From: Parvibaculum sp.
GTDB lineage: Bacteria; Pseudomonadota; Alphaproteobacteria; Parvibaculales; Parvibaculaceae
NCBI RefSeq assembly: GCF_019635935.1
Contig: NZ_JAHBYN010000001.1
Coordinates: forward strand, 2,819,532-2,883,531
DNA: 64,000 nucleotides
Direction of reading: 5' to 3'
Position numbers and translations under genes: made by a program. How positions within the stretch are numbered: the first letter of the stretch is position 1; each line of letters starts with the position of its first letter. Below, piece after piece: positions 26,146 through 35,888 of the stretch. A model generated the notes under the pieces. It was not told where the DNA came from, did no database searches, and was given only the letters and a program-made list of their open reading frames with translations.

Positions 26146-26625
26146 CTATTTGAGTTCGCCGTCGACCGCGCGCTCGGCGGCGGCACGGTCGGCACCGCCG
26201 AGGAGTTCGGTGACAACGGCATCGGCCACCTCAATGGCCACGGCACGCACATTGCCGAGCGCCTTTTCCTTGGTCGCGGCAATCTGCTTTTCGGCGGCGG
26301 CGATTTTTTCGGCGAGGCGCGCCTCGATCGACTTTCGCTGCCGTTCGGTTTCTTCGTTCAGCTTGTCGCGGGTCGCCTGCGCGATCTCATGCGCGTTGGC
26401 GCGGGCATCCGCCAGTGCCTTCTCGTAGGCGGCAATGGCTTCGTCCGTCTGCCGCTTGAACTGCTCGGCCTGGTCGAGATCGTCGGCGATGCGGTCGCGG
26501 CGTTCCTCAAGGACGTTGGCGATGCGCGGCAGCGCCACGCGGGCCATCATCAGATAGAGAAAGCCGAACGTGATCGCCAGCCAGACAAGCTGCGGCACGA
26601 AGGTATGAAATTCTAGTTGCGGCAT
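26146..26625 (-). CDS. atpF': ATP synthase Fo subunit b'
   Basis: A 159-residue second stalk subunit, similar in layout to subunit b: an N-terminal membrane helix (FVPQLVWLAITFGFLYLMM) and a long coiled coil. The b and b' subunits heterodimerise to hold the F1 head against the a subunit. It lies 14 bp upstream of atpF and 73 bp downstream of atpE. Confidence 0.94.
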   Translation of the reverse strand: MPQLEFHTFVPQLVWLAITFGFLYLMMARVALPRIANVLEERRDRIADDLDQAEQFKRQTDEAIAAYEKALADARANAHEIAQATRDKLNEETERQRKSIEARLAEKIAAAEKQIAATKEKALGNVRAVAIEVADAVVTELLGGADRAAAERAVDGELK

Positions 26626-26698
26626 GCCGCTTCTCCTGAAAGCGATTGCCGGCGCCGCGCAACAAGGCGGCGCCGGAACACGCGAGCGTTCGCGCCGA

Positions 26699-26926
26699 TC
26701 AGAACGCGAAGAGGATCAGGAACGCGACGGCGAGGCCGAACAGGCCCGTCGCTTCGGCAAGTGCGAAGCCGAGCAGCGCATTGCCGAACTGGCCCTGCGC
26801 CGCGGTCGGGTTGCGCAGGGCGCCCGCCAGGTAGTTGCCGAAAATCGTGCCGATGCCGACGCCGGCGCCGGCAAGAGCGATACAGGCGATACCCGCACCG
26901 ATGAGCTTTGCAGCTTCTGCTTCCAT
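26699..26926 (-). CDS. atpE: ATP synthase Fo subunit c
   Basis: A 75-residue two-helix hairpin that forms the rotor ring. The glycine-rich first helix ([12 protein letters not shown]), the polar loop [11 protein letters not shown] and the ion-binding carboxylate E58 ([10 protein letters not shown]) are all intact. There is no sodium-site signature, so proton coupling is expected. It sits between atpB and the b' gene. Confidence 0.97.
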   Translation of the reverse strand: MEAEAAKLIGAGIACIALAGAGVGIGTIFGNYLAGALRNPTAAQGQFGNALLGFALAEATGLFGLAVAFLILFAF

Positions 26927-27014
26927 GGTCTTCAGTCTCCGTTGTCGTAAAGGGTGCGGGTCGCGCCCCGTTGCGGTTGATCGAAAGGGCTTCCGCCCCG
27001 TTTGGGCCGGCGCC

Positions 27015-27791
27015 TCAGTGCATATGCAAGGCGTCGTTGAGATAGATGCAGGTCAGGATCGCGAACACATAGGCCTGCAGCGCCGCGACAAGGACTTCGA
27101 GGCCGGTCAGACCGACCATGAACACCAGCGGCACGATGCCGGGCGCGACGCCGAAGGCGCCGAGCGCGATGACGAAGCCCGCGAACACCTTCAGAACCGT
27201 ATGACCGGCCATCATGTTGGCGAAGAGACGAACCGACAGGCTGATCGGACGCGTCAGGTACGACACGACCTCGATCGGCACCACCAGCGGCAGCAGGTAG
27301 ACCGGGACGCCATGCGGAACGAAGAACTTCACGAAGCCGATCCCATGCACGGCAAAGCCGATGATCGTCACGCCGATAAAGATGAAGAAGGCGAGCGCGA
27401 AGGTGACGATGATGTGGCTGGTCACCGTGAAGGAATAGGGGATCATGCCCAGGAGGTTGCACGCCAGAATGAACGTGAAGAGCGTGAACACGAAGGGGAA
27501 GAAACGCAAACCCGCCGAGCCGACATTGTCGCGCAGCATGTTGGCGATGAACTCGTAGGAGAGCTCGACGATCGATTGCAGCCGTCCCGGCACCATGGCG
27601 CGGCGGTTGATGCCGGTGAGCATCAGGCCGGTCACGACCGCGGCGGCCAGAACCATGAACAGCGATGAATTGGTGAAGGAAGCATCGATATTCCCGAACT
27701 GCATCGGGAAAAGCGTCTTGATCTCGAACTGGTGCATCGGGTCGATGGCGAAGCCGCCGCCGCCGCCATGTTCTGCGTTTTCTGTCGCCAC
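27015..27791 (-). CDS. atpB: ATP synthase Fo subunit a
   Basis: A 258-residue stator subunit that forms the two proton half-channels. The essential arginine is in [14 protein letters not shown], and the Q/E-containing last helices end [21 protein letters not shown] in two parts. It begins with an N-terminal segment [12 protein letters not shown] typical of alphaproteobacteria. It lies 27 bp downstream of atpI. Confidence 0.97.
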   Translation of the reverse strand: MATENAEHGGGGGFAIDPMHQFEIKTLFPMQFGNIDASFTNSSLFMVLAAAVVTGLMLTGINRRAMVPGRLQSIVELSYEFIANMLRDNVGSAGLRFFPFVFTLFTFILACNLLGMIPYSFTVTSHIIVTFALAFFIFIGVTIIGFAVHGIGFVKFFVPHGVPVYLLPLVVPIEVVSYLTRPISLSVRLFANMMAGHTVLKVFAGFVIALGAFGVAPGIVPLVFMVGLTGLEVLVAALQAYVFAILTCIYLNDALHMH

Positions 27792-27818
27792 GCTCGCCGC
27801 CCTTGTCTCGGATGGGCC

Positions 27819-28184
27819 TCAGCCCTGTTGATCGCCGCTTGCGTCCCGTTCGGCTGAAGCGGCGATCTGCCGTGCCGCCCGGTACACATTCAAAATGCCC
27901 GCCGCCGCGCCGATGAAGAAAAACACCAGCAAAAACCAGGGCCGCGTGCCGAGCCAGCCGTCCAGAACCCAGCCGATCGCCATCCCGACAAAAACGCCGG
28001 CCACCAGTTCGGTGACCAGCCGGAAGGCAATGCCCATGGCCGTGCTCCGGCCCCTGCCGGACGCGGGCTTCAGGTGGGCCTGCTGCGTTTTCCGCAGCCT
28101 GGCGCCGAAATCCGCGAGATCGGAGTTGCGCCCCTTTTCCGCGCCGGAAGTGTCCGGAGTTTTGCCGTCCTGATGGTCCGCCAA
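27819..28184 (-). CDS. atpI: AtpI-family ATP synthase accessory protein
   Basis: A 121-residue protein with a cytoplasmic head (DLADFGARLRKTQQAH) and two membrane helices (VTELVAGVFVGMAIGWVLDG and the FLLVFFFIGAAAGILNV segment). AtpI helps assemble the c-ring and take up magnesium. The best start is TTG at 28184, giving MADHQDG, with GGGGAG 9 nt upstream. A frame runs on to 28238 without a ribosome site, so the exact start is uncertain. It is the first gene of the Fo operon. Confidence 0.85.
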   Translation of the reverse strand: MADHQDGKTPDTSGAEKGRNSDLADFGARLRKTQQAHLKPASGRGRSTAMGIAFRLVTELVAGVFVGMAIGWVLDGWLGTRPWFLLVFFFIGAAAGILNVYRAARQIAASAERDASGDQQG

Positions 28185-28247
28185 AACGCCATGCTCCCCG
28201 CGAAAAAGCCCCGCTGCAAATGCAGAGCCCTGCCTCAAGCCGCGCGC

Positions 28248-28276
28248 ACCCTACTTGCAGGGTCTGGCACTGTCAA
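28248..28276 (-). promoter_or_regulatory. Sigma-70 promoter of the atp operon
   Basis: On the minus strand a perfect TTGACA (28276-28271) and TAGGGT (28253-28248) are separated by 17 bp, giving a start near 28241, about 57 nt before the atpI TTG. This is the strongest -35 in the window. Confidence 0.75.
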
Positions 28277-28305
28277 GAACCGCTGAGTGACAGGTAAGTC
28301 ATTGT

Positions 28306-28330
28306 AAAAAAAGACAATTCCGATGTCTTT
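28306..28330 (-). terminator. Intrinsic terminator on the minus strand
   Basis: On the minus strand AAAGACA pairs with TGTCTTT (7 bp, 7-nt loop) and runs directly into TTTT. It lies about 80 bp beyond the first smc terminator and just before the atp -35, so it is either a back-up terminator or the end of a short transcript made between the two. Confidence 0.65.
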
Positions 28331-28367
28331 CGCGGCTGCGGCATTCGGCCTCGGCGCAGCCGCGAAA
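28328..28367. repeat. 13-bp perfect inverted repeat
   Basis: TTTCGCGGCTGCG (28328-28340) is repeated in inverted form at 28355-28367 with a 14-nt loop. It overlaps by 3 bp the terminator at 28306-28330. Together with the terminator at 28387-28413 it forms a chain of three stable hairpins on the minus strand between smc and atpI. Confidence 0.6.
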
Positions 28368-28386
28368 CGAGTCTGGCGGTCGCACG

Positions 28387-28413
28387 AAAAAGGCCCCCTG
28401 AAAGGGGGCCTTT
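28387..28413 (-). terminator. Intrinsic terminator of smc
   Basis: An 11-bp stem built of AAAGGCCCCCT and AGGGGGCCTTT with a 3-nt loop is followed on the minus strand by TTTTT. It starts 30 bp after the smc stop. The T-run is on the minus side, so it ends smc transcription. Confidence 0.85.
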
Positions 28414-28442
28414 CCGTTGCGGCAGGTGCGGCCGGCGAACGC

Positions 28443-31400
28443 TCAGGACGCCTCGCGAATCCGCTCCGCCACGTCGAGATCGACCGACACCAGCGTCGAG
28501 ACACCGCGCTCCTGCATGGTGACGCCGAACAGCCGGTTCATGCGCGCCATCGTCAGCGCGTGATGGGTGATGATCAGGAAGCGCGTATCGGTGGTGCGCG
28601 TCATCTCGTCCATCAGATCGCAGAAGCGTTCGACATTGGCGTCGTCCAGCGGCGCGTCCACCTCGTCCAGCACGCAGATCGGCGAGGGGTTGGTGAGGAA
28701 CACGGCGAAGATCAGCGACATCGCGGTCAGCGCCTGCTCGCCGCCCGATAGAAGCGACATCACCTGAAGCCGCTTGCCCGGCGGACGCGCGAAAATTTCG
28801 AGGCCGGCTTCCAGCGGATCGTCGGACTCGGTGAGCTTCAGATGCGCTTCGCCGCCGCCGAAGAGATGCGTGAAGAGCCGCGAGAAATTGGCGTTGACCT
28901 TCTCGAACGCTTCGAGCATCCGCTCCCGGCCCTCGCGATTGAGGCTGCCGATGCCCTGACGCAGTTTGGCGATGGCGCTGACTAGGTCTTCGCGCTCGCC
29001 GGTCATGGTTTCGAGCTGCTCGGTCAACTCGCGCGCTTCTTCCTCGGCGCGAAGGTTGACGCCGCCAAGGCTTTCGCGTTCGCGCTTCAGCCGTTCGAGC
29101 TTGGCGTCGATCTGTTCGAGGTCCGGCAGGTCGGCGCCTTCGGCGAGATTGGCCTGCGCCAGCGCGTCCGCCGGTTCGCACTCCAGCACCTCCCGCACGC
29201 GCTCTTCTGCCTCGCGCCGCCGCTCCCGCGCACCGTCCACCAGCCCGTCGATCCGCGCCCGTTCCTCGCGCGTTTCGGCGAGATGCGACTGCACATCTTT
29301 TGCGTGTTTGGTGGTTTCGGAAAGCAGTTTCTCGGCGCTTGCCAGCGCGTCGGCCGCTTCCCCGCGCGCCGTTTCGGCCGCGCCGATATGGCTCATCAGC
29401 GCGTGCCGCTTTTCCTCGATCTGGGCCGGCACGCTTTCGAGCGTCTTCAATTCGGCTTCGGCTTCGACGCGCCGCGTTTCCAGCGTCTCGATCTGTTTGC
29501 CCGCGTTGGCGGCGCGCGACTGCCATGCCGCACTTTCCTCGGCGATGACATCGAGCCGTCGTGTCCGCGCCTCGGCTTCGCGGCGCAAACCTTCGTGCTG
29601 GGCCCGCGCTTCGGAAAGCTCAAGCCGAAGGGAGGCCACGAGATCGCGCAATTCGCTGGCACGCAGCCGCAATTCCTCGTCGGGCTTCAGGTTTTGAAGC
29701 GCGACTTCGGCTTCTTCAAGCGTCCGGCCGGCTTCGACCCGGTCGCCGGTCAGGCGCTCCTCGGATTCGGTGAGTGCCGCAAGACGTGAAAGTTGCGCGG
29801 ATGCCGCGCGCTCCGCTGCCGTCAGCGTTTCGCGGATGCGGTTGTGTTCGGCTTGCGCCTCGCGCAGCGCCTGCCTTTGCTGCTGTTCGCGTGCCGTCGC
29901 GTCCTCGGCCGCGACATGGGCGGCATCGAAAGCCGAACGCGCCGCTCTTGCGTTTTCGCGCGCCGCGCCGAGCTCGGCTTCGAGATCGGCCAGCCGGTTG
30001 CGTTGTTCAAGCCGCCGGGCCGACGCCGTCGGCGCATCGGCTGCCGCCGTGTAGCCGTCCCAGCGCCACAGCGCGCCCTCGCGCGTGACAAGCCGCTGGC
30101 CTGGCTTGAGCAGCGCCTGCAGGCGCTTGCCGTCTTCGCCCGACACGACAATGCCGATTTGCGACAGGCGGCGGGAAAGTGCCGCCGGCCCTTGCACGAA
30201 ATAGGAAAGCGGTGTCGCGCCATCCGGAAGTTCGGGCGCTGTCTCGAACGGCGGCAGCGCGTCCCAGTGGATCGGCGCCGCCTTGTCGCCCGGCACAGCA
30301 AGATCGTCGCCGAGTGCCGCGCCAAGCGCGGTTTCGTAGCCATGCTCGACCGACACAGCGTCGATCATCGGCGGCCAGAGGTCGCTCTCGCCGACCGACA
30401 ACAGATCGGTGAGCGTCTTCGCTTCGGCCGCGAGATCTCCCGCCACGCGTTCGGCGACCTGCAACGGTTCGCGCGCGGACTTTTCAGCCTCCTGCGCGGT
30501 GCGGCGCGCCTCTTCGGCTTCCAGCGTGACGCGCTCGGCATCGGCCATCCGCGCCGCCGCTGCATCGAGCTCCGCCGATTGCAGTGCGATCTGCGCCTTC
30601 TTCTCCTCGGCATCCGCCAGCGTCTCGCGCTCGCGGACGATTTCGGCAAGCTGGCGCTCCAGTTTTTCGATACGCTGGCGGCCGGCATCGATGCTGCGCA
30701 CAAGGCTGTTGCGCTCGGCGGAAAGCCGCGCGATTTCCTGGTTGAGCTGGTCGAGCTCATGCTCGCGCGCGTCGAGCCGGCCGCGCGTTTCCTCGACACG
30801 CGCCTCGGCCTCGCCCTGCGCTTGCGTCTGGCCTTCTTCAGCCGCACGAAGCGCGCCGGCTTCCTCGTCGAGCCGGGCGATGGCGGCTTGCGTGTCTTCG
30901 ATCAGGTCGCGTTCGCGCGCGAGATCCTGCGCGATCTGCTGCAGCCGCGCCGTCAGGCGCTCGGCTTGCTCGCGGGCGCGGGCTTCTTCGGCGTCGAGAT
31001 TGTCGCGCTCGACGGTAAGACGGTGCAGCCGCGCGGCCGCCGCCGCTTCGGTTTCGCGCAAGGGCGGCAGTGCGTCGGCGGCCTGCGCTTCCATGGTCGA
31101 TGCCGCTGCCGCCTCGCGGGTCAGCTCGGTGACGCGAATATCGGTCGTCGCAAGCCGCTCTTCCTCATGCGCCAGCAACTCGACCGCATGGGTCCATTTG
31201 AGATGCAGCAGGATCGCTTCCGCTTCGCGGATATGGCCCGACAGATTGCGGTAGCGCACGGCCTGCCGCGCTTGCCGCTTGAGGCTCGCAAGCTGCGATT
31301 CAAGCTGCGCCACCACATCGTCGAGGCGGGTGAGGTTGGTCTCCGCCGCCCGCAGCCGAAGTTCCGCCTCGTGACGGCGCGTATAGAGCCCGGTGATACC

Positions 31401-31904
31401 GGCCGCTTCTTCGAGAATGCGGCGGCGGTTGATCGGCTTCGACGAGATGAGCTGCGCGATCTGACCCTGACGCACCAGTGCCGGCGAATGCGCGCCCGTC
31501 GACGCGTCGGCGAAAAGCAACTGCACGTCGCGCGCCCGCACTTCGCGGCCGTTGATGCGATAGGTCGAGCCCTGGTCGCGCTCGATCCGCCGCGACACTT
31601 CGATGGTTTCGCTGTCGTTATAGGCGGGCGGCGCCGAGCGGTCGCCATTGTCTATATAGAGAACGACCTCGGCATGGTTGCGCGCCGGGCGGCCGCTGGT
31701 GCCGGAGAAGATCACATCCTCCATGCCCGAGCCGCGCATGTTCTTGAACGAGTTTTCGCCCATCACCCAGCGCATCGCCTCGAGCAGGTTCGACTTGCCG
31801 CAGCCGTTTGGACCGACAATGCCGGTCAGCCCCGGCTCGATGACGACATCGGTCGGATCGACGAAGGATTTGAAACCCGAAAGGCGGAGGCGATTGAACT
31901 TCAC
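28443..31904 (-). CDS. smc: Chromosome segregation protein SMC
   Basis: An 1153-residue SMC ATPase that compacts and separates the chromosome with ScpA and ScpB. Walker A is GPNGCGKSN (residues 31-39), with the Q-loop VMGENSFKNMRGSGMEDVIF in two parts. Long coiled coils flank a hinge at roughly residues 500-640. The C-terminal head has the signature LSGGEQALTAMSL and Walker B ICVLDEVDAPLDD. The start is GTG (31904). Length is normal. The order mutY, dciA, dsbA-like, smc is common in alphaproteobacteria. Confidence 0.97.
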   Translation of the reverse strand: MKFNRLRLSGFKSFVDPTDVVIEPGLTGIVGPNGCGKSNLLEAMRWVMGENSFKNMRGSGMEDVIFSGTSGRPARNHAEVVLYIDNGDRSAPPAYNDSETIEVSRRIERDQGSTYRINGREVRARDVQLLFADASTGAHSPALVRQGQIAQLISSKPINRRRILEEAAGITGLYTRRHEAELRLRAAETNLTRLDDVVAQLESQLASLKRQARQAVRYRNLSGHIREAEAILLHLKWTHAVELLAHEEERLATTDIRVTELTREAAAASTMEAQAADALPPLRETEAAAAARLHRLTVERDNLDAEEARAREQAERLTARLQQIAQDLARERDLIEDTQAAIARLDEEAGALRAAEEGQTQAQGEAEARVEETRGRLDAREHELDQLNQEIARLSAERNSLVRSIDAGRQRIEKLERQLAEIVRERETLADAEEKKAQIALQSAELDAAAARMADAERVTLEAEEARRTAQEAEKSAREPLQVAERVAGDLAAEAKTLTDLLSVGESDLWPPMIDAVSVEHGYETALGAALGDDLAVPGDKAAPIHWDALPPFETAPELPDGATPLSYFVQGPAALSRRLSQIGIVVSGEDGKRLQALLKPGQRLVTREGALWRWDGYTAAADAPTASARRLEQRNRLADLEAELGAARENARAARSAFDAAHVAAEDATAREQQQRQALREAQAEHNRIRETLTAAERAASAQLSRLAALTESEERLTGDRVEAGRTLEEAEVALQNLKPDEELRLRASELRDLVASLRLELSEARAQHEGLRREAEARTRRLDVIAEESAAWQSRAANAGKQIETLETRRVEAEAELKTLESVPAQIEEKRHALMSHIGAAETARGEAADALASAEKLLSETTKHAKDVQSHLAETREERARIDGLVDGARERRREAEERVREVLECEPADALAQANLAEGADLPDLEQIDAKLERLKRERESLGGVNLRAEEEARELTEQLETMTGEREDLVSAIAKLRQGIGSLNREGRERMLEAFEKVNANFSRLFTHLFGGGEAHLKLTESDDPLEAGLEIFARPPGKRLQVMSLLSGGEQALTAMSLIFAVFLTNPSPICVLDEVDAPLDDANVERFCDLMDEMTRTTDTRFLIITHHALTMARMNRLFGVTMQERGVSTLVSVDLDVAERIREAS

Positions 31905-31959
31905 TGTGTTTCTCGATCTCTGGCGTTGTCTCTGTCTTCGAAAAGTGCAGGCGTGGCGG

Positions 31960-32682
31960 CTATTCTTCGACCGGCGTCGATGCGCCCTCCGGCGTTCCGG
32001 ATGACGTGATGTCCTGACCCGCCAGCGCCTTCTGGATCAGCGGTTCGAACTGGCTCCAGGGCAATGCGCCTTCGACTTTCTCGCCATTGATGAAGAAAGT
32101 CGGTGTGGAGCGGACGCCGAACGTCTTTGCGCCGCGCAACGCATTGTCCTTGATGTGGTCGAAGATTTCCTGGTTCTTCATGCAGGCGTCGAAGGCCTCT
32201 TCGGAAAACCCGCCTTGCCGCGCCAGCGCTTTGAGATCTTCCATCGGCGTTTGCGTGAACGCCCAAGCCTGCTGCTGGCGAAAGAGCACGCCGACAAATC
32301 CGAAATAGCGCTCCGGCCCCGCGCAATGCGCCAGCATGAAAGCCGCCGTCGCGATCGGATCGAAGGGGAAGTCGCGCAGGATGTAGTAGACCTTTCCGGT
32401 TTCGATGTATTGCTCCTTGAGGAGCGGCATCGTGTTGACCTCGAAGCTGGCGCAATGCGCGCAGGTGAGCGAGGCATAGTCGATGACGGTAACGGGGGCA
32501 TTGGGGTCGCCCATCGTCATGTCGCCGAGCGGGCCGGGAACCATCAGTTCCTCTTCGAAGGCCGAACGGTCGACGCGGCCTTCGGCGCCGCCATTCGAGG
32601 ACCCGAAGATAAAATACCCGCCGATGGCCAGCACGAGAATAACCGCGGCGGCGCCGGCCAAAATAGCTCTATTTTGATTCAC
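31960..32682 (-). CDS. DsbA-like thiol-disulfide oxidoreductase
   Basis: A 240-residue exported thioredoxin-fold protein (DsbA/BdbD-like, DSBA domain). It has an N-terminal membrane anchor or signal helix (ILAGAAAVILVLAIGGYFIF), the active site C74-AH-C77 in YASLTCAHCASFE, and the cis-proline segment GVRSTPTFFING. The CAHC dipeptide and the TPTFF motif are typical of the alphaproteobacterial group upstream of smc. It probably introduces disulfides in the periplasm. It lies 55 bp upstream of smc and may share its transcript. Confidence 0.92.
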   Translation of the reverse strand: MNQNRAILAGAAAVILVLAIGGYFIFGSSNGGAEGRVDRSAFEEELMVPGPLGDMTMGDPNAPVTVIDYASLTCAHCASFEVNTMPLLKEQYIETGKVYYILRDFPFDPIATAAFMLAHCAGPERYFGFVGVLFRQQQAWAFTQTPMEDLKALARQGGFSEEAFDACMKNQEIFDHIKDNALRGAKTFGVRSTPTFFINGEKVEGALPWSQFEPLIQKALAGQDITSSGTPEGASTPVEE

Positions 32683-32786
32683 GATGACCTGTTCCCACTA
32701 GATGTTGGGGCATTATGGCTGCGCGCGCTTCCGCCCTCAACCAATCCTTTTTGTTGCCTCGGCGCGAGAATCGCGACTCGACCGCC

Positions 32787-33308
32787 TCAGCGGGGCCGGC
32801 GCGCGCCGACCACCCGCTCGCCGAGCTTCGCCAACGCTGCTTTCAACGCCGGTTCTTCAATCTTTTCAAGCTCTTGCGCCAGGGCCGCGCGCTCATCCGC
32901 CGAGAGCGGCCGGAGCCGCCGGAGGCGCGGTCCGTGCTTCACCGGCAGCGGCCCCTGAACGAGCTTCAGCTTCGCGACGGCGCTGTGCCCGTAATAGCTG
33001 TTGATACGCTCGACGATCTGCGGTTCGAGATGCCGGATCTCGACGGCGATGGGCCCGTCGACACGGACCACCAGCGTCGCCCCGTCGCGCCGGGCGCCCT
33101 CTCCGGAAGCCCTTGGAAAGATTAGCTTTTCGGGCGACGAAAATTCGGCGAGCTGGGCGCCCGCGATCTCCGGCCAATGCGCCAGCACATGCGACTGTGT
33201 GAAACCGCGCTTTGCGAAGGCCGCATGCGCGATGGCGCCGATCCGTGCGCCGACGGGCGCGGGACTGTAGCGCCGCGAGGCGACGCGATTTCCGAGGATG
33301 CCGTTCAT
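32787..33308 (-). CDS. DciA/DUF721 family protein
   Basis: A protein of about 173 residues of the DUF721 family, whose members (DciA) load the replicative helicase DnaB in bacteria without DnaC. The core is HVLAHWPEIAGAQLAEFSSPEKLIF in parts, then TLVVRVDGPIAVEIRHLEPQIVERINSYYG in parts, a KH-like fold. The start is not decided by a ribosome site; an ATG five codons upstream (33323) is possible. It is divergent from mutY. Confidence 0.85.
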   Translation of the reverse strand: MNGILGNRVASRRYSPAPVGARIGAIAHAAFAKRGFTQSHVLAHWPEIAGAQLAEFSSPEKLIFPRASGEGARRDGATLVVRVDGPIAVEIRHLEPQIVERINSYYGHSAVAKLKLVQGPLPVKHGPRLRRLRPLSADERAALAQELEKIEEPALKAALAKLGERVVGARRPR

Positions 33309-33380
33309 GCGCGCATTCTGCATCGATTTTGCCGGACAGGCGAATTGACCTGCGATGCCCTTTCGCGCGATGACTGGAGC

Positions 33381-34514
33381 ATGCCGAAAAACGCCAGAAA
33401 AGCCCCGGAATACAAGGAAAAACAGGCCGCGCCGAAATTGCTCGCCTGGTACGGCAAGCATGCGCGCGTGTTGCCCTGGCGCGCGCGGAGCGGCGAGGCG
33501 GCCGATCCCTATGCGGTGTGGCTTTCCGAAATCATGCTGCAGCAAACGACGGTGGCAACCGTCGGGCCTTATTTTATGGGCTTTTTGAAGCGCTGGCCGA
33601 CGGTGGAGGCGCTTGCGAAGGCGCCGCAGGACGATGTGATGAAGGCCTGGGCGGGGCTCGGCTACTATGCCCGCGCGCGCAACATGCATGCCTGCGCGAA
33701 AGCCATATCGTCCGACCACGGAGGGAAATTTCCCGAGGATATGGAAGGACTTGGACGCCTCCCCGGCATTGGCCCCTACACGGCCGCCGCGATCGCCGCC
33801 ATCGCTTTCGGCAAACGCGCGACGGTGGTCGACGGCAATGTCGAACGCGTGGTGGCGCGGCTCTTCGACATCGAAACGCCGCTGCCAAAGGCAAAGCCCG
33901 AGATCCGCAAGGCCGCCGAGACGCTGACGCCGGACACCCGCGCCGGCGACTTCGCGCAGGCGATGATGGACCTCGGCGCGACCGTCTGCACGCCGAAAAG
34001 CCCCGCCTGTAATCGCTGTCCGATCAATGACTTATGCGACGCGCGGACGAACGGGACGCAAGGCCTGCGCCCCGCCCGCGCGCCGAAAAAGCCGAAGCCG
34101 GCAAGGCAGGGCGCCTGCTTCTGGCTGACCCGGAATGGCCATGTCTGGCTGCGCCGGCGGGCCGACAAGGGGCTTCTCGGCGGCATGATGGAAGTGCCCG
34201 GAACGCCCTGGGACAGGAGTGACTGTCATCGAACTGTCAAAAAACTGTCACAAACCGATTTCGACTGGGCTTATCCCCATGCGCCAACCACCGCCGAATG
34301 GCGACTTGTCCCCGGTCTGGTGACCCACAGCTTCACCCATTTCGATCTCGAACTGAGCGTTTTCACCGCCGCGACGCGAAAAAAACTTGTCCCCGGGGCG
34401 GAAGGGCGCTGGGTGCCGCTCGACGAGCTGCATGGCGAGGCCCTTCCGACCGTGATGCGGAAGGTCGCGGCACATGCGATGCCGGAGGCGGGGCCGCTGT
34501 TCGCGAAGCGGTGA
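33381..34514 (+). CDS. mutY: A/G-specific adenine glycosylase
   Basis: A 377-residue DNA repair glycosylase that removes adenine opposite 8-oxoguanine. The catalytic E50 (SEIMLQQTT), the helix-hairpin-helix (LGRLPGIGPYTAAA), D151 (VVDGNVERV) and the [4Fe-4S] cysteines C-x6-C-x2-C-x5-C (CTPKSPACNRCPINDLC) are complete. The C-terminal Nudix-like domain has GGMMEVPGTPW and THSFTHFDLEL. About residues 281-290 (DCHRTVKKLS) are encoded by a CTGTCA 11-bp repeat array and look like an extra stretch in a variable linker. The ATG at 33381 has GGAG before it. Confidence 0.96.
   Translation: MPKNARKAPEYKEKQAAPKLLAWYGKHARVLPWRARSGEAADPYAVWLSEIMLQQTTVATVGPYFMGFLKRWPTVEALAKAPQDDVMKAWAGLGYYARARNMHACAKAISSDHGGKFPEDMEGLGRLPGIGPYTAAAIAAIAFGKRATVVDGNVERVVARLFDIETPLPKAKPEIRKAAETLTPDTRAGDFAQAMMDLGATVCTPKSPACNRCPINDLCDARTNGTQGLRPARAPKKPKPARQGACFWLTRNGHVWLRRRADKGLLGGMMEVPGTPWDRSDCHRTVKKLSQTDFDWAYPHAPTTAEWRLVPGLVTHSFTHFDLELSVFTAATRKKLVPGAEGRWVPLDELHGEALPTVMRKVAAHAMPEAGPLFAKR
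34223..34250 (+). repeat. Pho-box-like array inside mutY
   Basis: Three CTGTCA half-sites begin at 34223, 34234 and 34245, again exactly 11 bp apart, with spacers TCGAA and AAAAA and a CAAACC flank. The array over the ispH start has the same half-sites, nearly the same spacers and also ends in CAAACC. Three units make 33 bp, a multiple of three, so the frame of mutY is kept. Confidence 0.65.
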
Positions 34515-34617
34515 GGTTTTATCCGTAGGCGGATCGGCCCGGCCCTTCGCATGGCTCAGGGCGTTCGAGGCTCGAGAAGGTCCACCGGACCTTTTCGCTC
34601 GCTGCGCGAACCGCCTC

Positions 34618-35748
<1,131 letters not shown>

Positions 35749-35789
35749 TTACTGAACATGCTTCCGGTTCCACCGCCGGATTGGGGGGC

Positions 35790-35888
35790 ATGATGAGTCG
35801 GCGCGGAATCGCGGTCAATAAGCTTTTTGAATCAAGAGGTTAACGGATTCGGGACACAAGATCGAGTCCCCCTCAGGCGGCGGGACTC
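35790..35888 (-). promoter_or_regulatory. ccrM promoter region with six GANTC sites
   Basis: GANTC occurs at 35795, 35806, 35829, 35846, 35864 and 35884. On the minus strand TTGACC (35818-35813) and CATCAT (35795-35790) form a promoter with a 17-bp spacer; one GANTC overlaps the -10 and another lies within the spacer. A TTAACC CtrA-type half-site is at 35844-35839. In Caulobacter, CcrM and CtrA control ccrM through such sites. The last two sites reach the 3' end of rnhB. Confidence 0.7.

Noticed and set aside
28271..28293. Third pho-box array near atpI
   Set aside because: CTGTCA and TGACAG occur but in opposite orientation and without 11-bp spacing; the first is simply part of the TTGACA promoter box.
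32787..33719. A 310-residue protein from 33719 on the minus strand
   Set aside because: The first 137 codons are antisense to mutY; only the part from about 33308 is DciA-like.
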